From Lentisphaerota bacterium (lineage in GTDB: Bacteria > Verrucomicrobiota > Kiritimatiellia > RFP12 > UBA3636), in the NCBI GenBank assembly GCA_012514445.1, contig JAAZAI010000625.1, forward strand, positions 1 to 8,170: a stretch of DNA of 8,170 nucleotides, in the 5' to 3' direction. A program made the translations under genes and the position numbers. This document shows, piece by piece, positions 1 to 3,707 of the stretch (position 1 is its first letter; every line of letters starts with the position of its first letter). Below the pieces are notes generated by a model, which ran no database searches, was not told where the DNA came from, and saw only the letters and a program-made list of their open reading frames with translations.

Positions 1-237
1 AGCGACGACCACGTCTGGCCCGGCTTCAACGCCGGTCTCGCCATCGTCGTCGAGGACGCGAAGGCGGGCGAGGTCATGGCCGCGCTCCAGGCGTTCCGCG
101 ATGGCCCGATGGGCCGCCGAACCGGCATTTTCGCCTACCAGACCCCCGTCGACGCCGTCCTCGCCCCGCCCGCGGGCTGGAAGCCGGGATCGCCCGGCCT
201 CGACGAGGCCGGCTACAGGGCGGAGCGGCGGCTGTAG
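1..237 (+). CDS. 3' end of a small protein, possibly PII-like; C-terminus derived from repeat DNA
   Basis: Frame 1 is open from the left edge to a TAG at 235-237, giving 78 codons. Nearly every third position is G or C, as expected for a real gene here. The first 60 residues contain DDHVWPGFNAGLAIVVED, then a helix-like AGEVMAALQAFRDG, then a short strand IFAYQTPVDAVL. This strand-helix-strand order, with a 'WPG-N' segment followed by 'VED', recalls the small PII-like proteins found beside RND-type transporters. That resemblance is from memory and tentative; the N-terminus and any partner genes lie outside the window. From residue 61 on, the sequence (KPGSPGLDEAGYRAERRL) is a translation of the repeat unit at 182-217 plus linker, and the stop codon comes from the TGTAGCC end of the next unit. 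The native end was therefore probably near residue 60. The gene converges on the GH35 gene across the repeats. Confidence 0.65.
   Translation, partial: SDDHVWPGFNAGLAIVVEDAKAGEVMAALQAFRDGPMGRRTGIFAYQTPVDAVLAPPAGWKPGSPGLDEAGYRAERRL
182..217. repeat. repeat unit 1, internally deleted and inside a coding region
   Basis: It begins with AGCCGGGATCG, matching 10 of 11 bases of the left arm of the intact units, then jumps directly to CCGGCCTCGACGAGGCCGG and CTACA. The right half of hairpin A and the spacer are missing. It is translated as part of the C-terminus of the left-edge gene. Confidence 0.75.
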
Positions 238-286
238 CCGGGGTCGTTGACCCCGGAATTGTCCGGCCTCGACGAGGCCGGCTACA
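233..286. repeat. repeat unit 2, intact (54 bp)
   Basis: Outer stem TGTAG 233-237 with CTACA 282-286. Hairpin A has arms 238-245 and 249-256 around GTT. The spacer AATTGT follows. Hairpin B has arms 263-271 and 273-281 around a single A. The TAG stop of the left-edge gene lies in its first bases. Confidence 0.9.
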
Positions 287-290
287 GGGC

Positions 291-344
291 TGTAGCCGGG
301 GTCGCCGACCCCGGGACGAACCGGCCTCGCCGAGGCCGGCTACA
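291..344. repeat. repeat unit 3, intact (54 bp)
   Basis: Outer stem TGTAG 291-295 with CTACA 340-344. Hairpin A has arms 296-303 and 307-314 around GCC. The spacer is GACGAA. Hairpin B has arms 321-329 and 331-339 around C. Differences from unit 2 lie only in the hairpin A loop, the spacer and the hairpin B centre; all stem bases are the same. Confidence 0.9.
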
Positions 345-379
345 GGGCGGAGCGGCGGCTACAGGGCGGAGCAAACAGC

Positions 380-432
380 TGTATCCGGGTCGCCGACCCC
401 GGAATCGTCCGGCCTCGCCGAGGCCGGCTACA
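380..432. repeat. repeat unit 4, slightly decayed (53 bp)
   Basis: The outer arm is TGTAT instead of TGTAG, and hairpin A has lost one G on its left arm (CCGGGTC 385-391 against GACCCCGG 395-402). Hairpin B is perfect (409-417 and 419-427). The unit ends in CTACA 428-432, 15 bp before the stop codon of the GH35 gene. Confidence 0.85.
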
Positions 433-447
433 GGGTGGGACGAGCGG

Positions 448-2229
448 CTACGCAGACGTTTTGCCGAGATCGGGTTCGTCGACGAGTTCGACGGTCCGCC
501 CGCCCGGCGCGTCGTGCTGCTCCAGCACGAGCAGTTCGTTGCGCCCCTTCTTCAGCAGCGGCGCGGGGAGGTAGAGCCGGCGTTGCGGACCGACGTCCCA
601 GAAGCGGCCGAGGTTGAATCCGTTGATCCAGACCGCGCCTTTCGTCCAGCCCTTCAGATCCACGAAGGTGTCCGCCGGTTCGTCCACGTCGACGTAGCCG
701 CGAAAGACGCAAGGGCCCTTCGGAGGCTGCGCGAGGGTCGTGAACTCGAGCCGCTCGAGATTGTCGAGGGGCAGGGCGAAGTGCGTCCAGCCGAAGTGGA
801 ACCGATAGCCCAGGCTCACCCCGCCCACGATGCCCTTGCGCTCGGCGAGCCGCGGGCCGTAGTTGATGCGCGCGACGTTCTCGACGAGGATCTCGAGCAC
901 GTGGTCGCCATCGGCGAGGGCGAACGTCGCGGCTGGCGACTCCTTGCCGCGATCGACGACGCCGAGGCATTCGCCGTCGAGGAAGACCTGGGCCCGGTCG
1001 TGGCAGGCCTGGATGTTGAGATCGAGGCGTTCCAGCGGCCCGTGGAGGACGGTGCGGTAGAGGACGAATCCCGCTTCCTGCTCCAGATCCTCCTGGGTCA
1101 GCGGCGCCGCGGCGTCGATCGGTTCGGCGAGTCGCGCCGCCTGCTCGAGCAGCGGGGCGGCTTCGTCCAGGCGGACCGTGCCGAAGGCCCGGCGCGGGAT
1201 GGGCGGCGGCAAGTTCAGCGGCGGCAGCGGGAAGTGGCGCGCGATGACCTCGCGGGCGGCATGGAACTTCGCCGTCGGCTCCCCCCATTCGGAGAGCGGC
1301 GCGTCGTAGTCGTAGCTGGTGACGTCCGCCTCGAGGCCGCCGGCGCCGAAGTTGGCGCCGGCCATGAAGCCGAAGTTGGTGCCGCCATGGAACATGTAGA
1401 AGTTGACGGACGCCCCGGCGGCGAGCATGGCCTCGAGTTCGCCGGCGACGTCGTCCGCGGCGCGGACGTGGTGAGGCTGGTCTTTGCCCCAGTGGTCGAA
1501 CCATCCGCACCAGAATTCGCCGCACATCAGCGGCCCGGTCGGCTGGTGCTCGCGCAGCTTGGCGAAGGCCTCGACGGCGCGGGAGCCGAAGTTGGCGACC
1601 TTCAGGATGTCCGGCAGCGTGCCGCCGCTGAGCATCAGGTCCGAGGGGCCGTCGGAGGTGAAGAGCAGGCAGTCGCCGCCCCGGCGTCGCAGACCGTCGG
1701 CGAGGTGGCGCAGATACGTCTTGTCGTCGCCGAAGCTGCCGTATTCGTTTTCGACCTGCAGGGCGACGACCGGTCCGCCGCGAGAGGCCATGAGCGGGGC
1801 GATCTCGGCCATGAGGGCGTCGAGGAAGCGGTCGACGGCCGCGATAAAGGGGGCGTTGGCGCACCGCAGCCGCAGGGCGGGGTCGCGGAGCAGCCAGGCG
1901 GGGAGGCCGCCGAGCGACCATTCGGCGCAGATGTAGGGGCCGGGACGCACGATGACGTTCAATCCGAGTTCGCCGGCGAGTCGTGCGAAGGCGGCCAGAT
2001 CGAGTCCGCCCGAGAAGTCGAACTGTCCCGGGCGCGGCTCATGGAGGTTCCAGGCGACGTAGGTCTCGACTGTGTTCAGCCCCATTTCCCTGAGCTTGAG
2101 CAGGCGGTCGCGCCAATACGCGGGCACGACGCGGAAGTAGTGCATGGCGCCGCTGAGGAGCCGCACGGGGCGGCCGTTCTGGATGAAATCGTCGTCGCGG
2201 ATCGAAAGGCTGTGGTTCATGCTGGTCAT
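448..2229 (-). CDS. beta-galactosidase, glycoside hydrolase family 35
   Basis: This 593-residue protein should cleave terminal beta-galactose with retention of configuration. The TIM-barrel domain spans roughly residues 12-335. It contains VRPGPYICAEWSLGGLPAW (94-112) and the family signature GGPVVALQVENEYG (151-164), in which E162 is the expected acid/base. It also has CGEFWCGWFDHWG (236-248), in which E238 is the expected nucleophile; the 76-residue spacing is normal. The C-terminal beta domains include the typical GWTKGAVWINGFNLGR (527-542), then GPQRRLYLP and LKKGRNELLVLE. Length is usual for bacterial members. No signal peptide is visible, so it is probably cytoplasmic and acts on imported oligosaccharides. 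The start at 2229 follows a promoter closely, with no clear ribosome site; a second ATG at 2220 (residue 4) is possible. It is divergent from a LacI-type regulator. Its stop lies within a sequence resembling the repeat linker. Confidence 0.96.
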   Translation of the reverse strand: MTSMNHSLSIRDDDFIQNGRPVRLLSGAMHYFRVVPAYWRDRLLKLREMGLNTVETYVAWNLHEPRPGQFDFSGGLDLAAFARLAGELGLNVIVRPGPYICAEWSLGGLPAWLLRDPALRLRCANAPFIAAVDRFLDALMAEIAPLMASRGGPVVALQVENEYGSFGDDKTYLRHLADGLRRRGGDCLLFTSDGPSDLMLSGGTLPDILKVANFGSRAVEAFAKLREHQPTGPLMCGEFWCGWFDHWGKDQPHHVRAADDVAGELEAMLAAGASVNFYMFHGGTNFGFMAGANFGAGGLEADVTSYDYDAPLSEWGEPTAKFHAAREVIARHFPLPPLNLPPPIPRRAFGTVRLDEAAPLLEQAARLAEPIDAAAPLTQEDLEQEAGFVLYRTVLHGPLERLDLNIQACHDRAQVFLDGECLGVVDRGKESPAATFALADGDHVLEILVENVARINYGPRLAERKGIVGGVSLGYRFHFGWTHFALPLDNLERLEFTTLAQPPKGPCVFRGYVDVDEPADTFVDLKGWTKGAVWINGFNLGRFWDVGPQRRLYLPAPLLKKGRNELLVLEQHDAPGGRTVELVDEPDLGKTSA

Positions 2230-2250
2230 CCCGGTGGTGAAATGGCGACC

Positions 2251-2278
2251 ATTATACAGGACCGGCGTTTTCGCTCAA
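2251..2278 (-). promoter_or_regulatory. candidate sigma70-type promoter of the GH35 gene
   Basis: On the minus strand TTGAGC (2278-2273) and a perfect TATAAT (2256-2251) are separated by 16 bp. Transcription would begin near 2244, leaving a leader of only about 15 nt before the ATG at 2229. This agrees with the absence of a clear Shine-Dalgarno sequence. Prediction from consensus only. Confidence 0.6.
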
Positions 2279-2290
2279 GTCGCTTTTAAT

Positions 2291-2318
2291 GTAACATTGA
2301 CCCGAATTTCGATATTAC
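2291..2318. promoter_or_regulatory. candidate operator, 28-bp inverted repeat in the divergent region
   Basis: The arms GTAACATTGA and TCGATATTAC match at 8 of 10 positions as an inverted repeat around an 8-bp centre (CCCGAATT). It lies between the two predicted promoters, 13 bp upstream of the GH35 -35 element and 18 bp upstream of the regulator's. A regulator bound here could reach both promoters. The site lacks the central CG typical of LacI-family operators, so it may serve another protein. Confidence 0.35.
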
Positions 2319-2335
2319 GGGTGCGGTTTTTTCGC

Positions 2336-2351
2336 TTGACGCGGGCTTCAA
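2336..2351. promoter_or_regulatory. candidate autoregulatory operator over the -35 element
   Basis: TTGACGCGGGCTTCAA is a 16-bp imperfect palindrome with 6 of 8 arm positions paired (TTGA.GC and GC.TCAA). It covers the predicted -35 of the regulator gene, where binding would block transcription. LacI-family operators are typically palindromes of about this length. Assignment to the adjacent regulator is inference. Confidence 0.3.
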
Positions 2352-2364
2352 TAGTTGGTTAAAT
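2336..2364 (+). promoter_or_regulatory. candidate sigma70-type promoter of the LacI-family gene
   Basis: TTGACG (2336-2341) and TTAAAT (2359-2364) are 17 bp apart, matching the consensus at 5 of 6 and 4 of 6 positions. Transcription would start near 2371, giving a leader of about 90 nt. It may also drive the downstream genes, as no second clear promoter is seen before 3708. Confidence 0.5.
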
Positions 2365-2460
2365 CCAGTGCAACAGTTGTAGAAGGCTGTTGGAAAAATC
2401 GAAACGCCGCGTCCGCAAGTCTGTCGGGACCGGTTTTCGGGCGGGAGAGACGAGGAAGGC

Positions 2461-3627
2461 ATGAACGCATCCAAATCAGCGGGAAGAGCGGGGGACAGAG
2501 CCGCGAAGATCGGGCTCCGCGACCTGGCGCGCCTGGCCGGCGTGGACGTCAGCACCGTGTCGCGTGCGCTCAACCACGATCCGCGCATCAACGCGGCGCG
2601 CGGCAAGGTCATCCGCGATCTGGCCCGGCGCGAGGGCTACCGGCCCCGGCCGCTGCGGGCCAAGCGCACGCAGGCCATCGGCGTGCTGATCGGCTCCGAC
2701 CAGCCCGACCGGATCGGAGGCGTGGGCGAGCACTTCCTCGAGCGCATCGCGTGGATCGCGCAGCAGATGCTCAGCGGAAGGCGGATGCATGTGAACGTGG
2801 AGTGCTATCTGCGGGCGGCCGGCGCCGTCAAGCTGCCCGCGGTCGTCCAGGAGAACCGCGTCGACGGCGTTCTGATCGCCGGCCACCCGTCGGCCGAGAT
2901 GATCCAGCGGATCCTCGAGAACGGGCTTCCCGCCGTGGCGATCAACGACACGGCGCTGCGGATCGGCATACCCTGCGTGCGATCCGATCCCACGAAGGCC
3001 ATCCACGAGGCCGTCCTCCGGCTCGCGGCCTGGGGACACCAGCGTTTCGGGATGCTGATGAACGATCTGGAGTATCCCACGAGCCGGGCGCGCGTCGACG
3101 CATACACCGAGGCGCTCGCGTCCATCGACATCGCCATGGACGGCCAGGCCGTCGTGAGCGATCTGCCCAGCGAGATCTCCGGCGGCCGCGAGGGCGTCCG
3201 CGAGCTGTTGCGGCGCGGCGAGCTGCCCACGGCGCTGTTCTGCTGCAACGACTGGGTGGCCCTCGGCGCGCTCATGGAGTTGCAGGCCCAGGGCGTCTCC
3301 GTGCCGGGGCGGGTGAGCCTCGTGGGCCACGACGACGTGTCCTTCTGCCCGGCGCTGGAACCGGCGCTGACGAGCATCAGCCGGTCCGAGCCGGCCATGG
3401 TGGCCCGGGGGATCGCGCTGCTCTTCGACCAGATCGCCGGCGTCGCCGTTCCGCCGGAGGACCATCTCGTCGAAGGGAGCGTCGTCTGGCGCGCCAGCGC
3501 CGGCGCCGCCCCTTCGCGCCTGGCCACCGCCGCCCAAGCCGGGAAGGCTTCGTCCGGCGTCGGCAAGGCGATCCGGAAGCCTGAGCGCCCGGCGCGCCTT
3601 CAGGCCGAGACGGTTTCCGCCGTCTAG
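2461..3627 (+). CDS. LacI-family transcriptional regulator
   Basis: This 388-residue protein should be a sugar-responsive DNA-binding repressor or activator. The N-terminal helix-turn-helix is clear: LRDLARLAGVDVSTVSRALN (residues 19-38), followed by IRDLARREGYRPRP (51-64). A periplasmic-binding-protein-like effector domain runs from QAIGVLIGSD (71-80) to about residue 345, with VDGVLIAGHP, ALFCCNDWVALGALMEL and GHDDVSFCPALEPALTSI, the usual family landmarks. The start is set by AGGAAGG at 2453-2459, one base before the ATG if counted to its end, but its core is well placed. A basic, Ala-rich tail of about 40 residues follows the effector domain and is longer than usual. The hinge reads RPRPLRAKRT rather than the common 'PN..AR.L' form. 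It is divergent from the GH35 gene and precedes the secreted-protein genes, so those are its likely targets (inference). Effector unknown. Confidence 0.93.
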   Translation: MNASKSAGRAGDRAAKIGLRDLARLAGVDVSTVSRALNHDPRINAARGKVIRDLARREGYRPRPLRAKRTQAIGVLIGSDQPDRIGGVGEHFLERIAWIAQQMLSGRRMHVNVECYLRAAGAVKLPAVVQENRVDGVLIAGHPSAEMIQRILENGLPAVAINDTALRIGIPCVRSDPTKAIHEAVLRLAAWGHQRFGMLMNDLEYPTSRARVDAYTEALASIDIAMDGQAVVSDLPSEISGGREGVRELLRRGELPTALFCCNDWVALGALMELQAQGVSVPGRVSLVGHDDVSFCPALEPALTSISRSEPAMVARGIALLFDQIAGVAVPPEDHLVEGSVVWRASAGAAPSRLATAAQAGKASSGVGKAIRKPERPARLQAETVSAV

Positions 3628-3644
3628 TTTTTCCAAAGACTCAA

Positions 3645-3659
3645 ACTTCGATGCAAAGT
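3645..3659. promoter_or_regulatory. candidate operator between the regulator and the secreted-protein gene
   Basis: ACTTCGATGCAAAGT is an inverted repeat with outer arms ACTT/AAGT and a further G/C pair, around a 5-bp core. It lies in the 80-bp gap after the LacI-family stop codon, about 50 bp before the next start. It differs from the two candidates in the divergent region, so a common recognition sequence is not shown. Confidence 0.25.
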
Positions 3660-3691
3660 TCAACCCAAGCACGTCCAGCAGGACGACGCAC

Positions 3692-3698
3692 AAGGAGG
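3692..3698 (+). promoter_or_regulatory. strong ribosome binding site fixing the start at 3708
   Basis: AAGGAGG ends 9 nt before ATG 3708. The nearer ATG at 3703 reads Met-Lys-stop, and its TGA overlaps the ATG at 3708 (ATGAAATGAAG). An in-frame ATG upstream at 3651 has no such site and would bury the signal peptide behind 19 polar residues. Confidence 0.8.
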
Positions 3699-3707
3699 AT
3701 CAATGAA

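Larger units (their letters stand above)
182..432. repeat. array of four cloverleaf-like palindromic elements between convergent genes
   Basis: Four copies of one element stand in the same orientation. A full unit has an outer stem TGTAG/CTACA, hairpin A (CCGGGGTC, 3-nt loop, GACCCCGG), a 6-nt spacer, and hairpin B (CCGGCCTCG, one base, CGAGGCCGG). Units 2 and 3 are intact, unit 4 is slightly decayed and unit 1 lacks most of hairpin A. Units are separated by linkers built from GGGCGGAGCGGCGGCT (218-233 and 345-360) and a further CAGGGCGGAGC. The array fills the space between the 3' ends of two convergent genes. It resembles REP/BIME-type intergenic palindromes in form and position. The hairpins could stop transcription from both sides or protect 3' ends, but there is no T-tract. 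No transposase is visible. Confidence 0.9.

Noticed and set aside
233..286. tRNA-like gene
   Set aside because: The three-stem fold is only 54 nt, has no anticodon arm, no T-loop GTTC sequence and no CCA-type end.
182..432. CRISPR array
   Set aside because: Linkers between units are themselves repeated and of uneven length, units are self-complementary along their whole length, and no spacers of constant size exist.
433..447. Classical rho-independent terminator after the repeats
   Set aside because: The GC-rich hairpins are present but no T-tract follows on either strand, so I do not call a standard terminator.
428..1921. 497-codon open frame on the minus strand
   Set aside because: Same strand as the GH35 gene in another frame; the product is Arg/Pro-rich low-complexity and has no recognisable fold.
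247..2289. 680-codon open frame on the plus strand
   Set aside because: It lies antisense to the GH35 gene, whose catalytic motifs are unmistakable, and begins in the repeat array. Its Arg/Glu/Val-rich product has no recognisable domain; high GC leaves long antisense frames open.
2355..3584. 409-codon plus-strand open frame overlapping the LacI-family gene
   Set aside because: Out-of-frame Arg/Gly-rich translation of the regulator gene; starts within its leader without a ribosome site.
2476..3693. 405-codon minus-strand open frame opposite the LacI-family gene
   Set aside because: Antisense shadow of a gene with a clear helix-turn-helix and effector domain; no ribosome site or domain.
3651..3707. 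Upstream ATG as start of the beta-strand protein
   Set aside because: No ribosome site, and it would place 19 polar residues before the signal peptide; AAGGAGG points to 3708.
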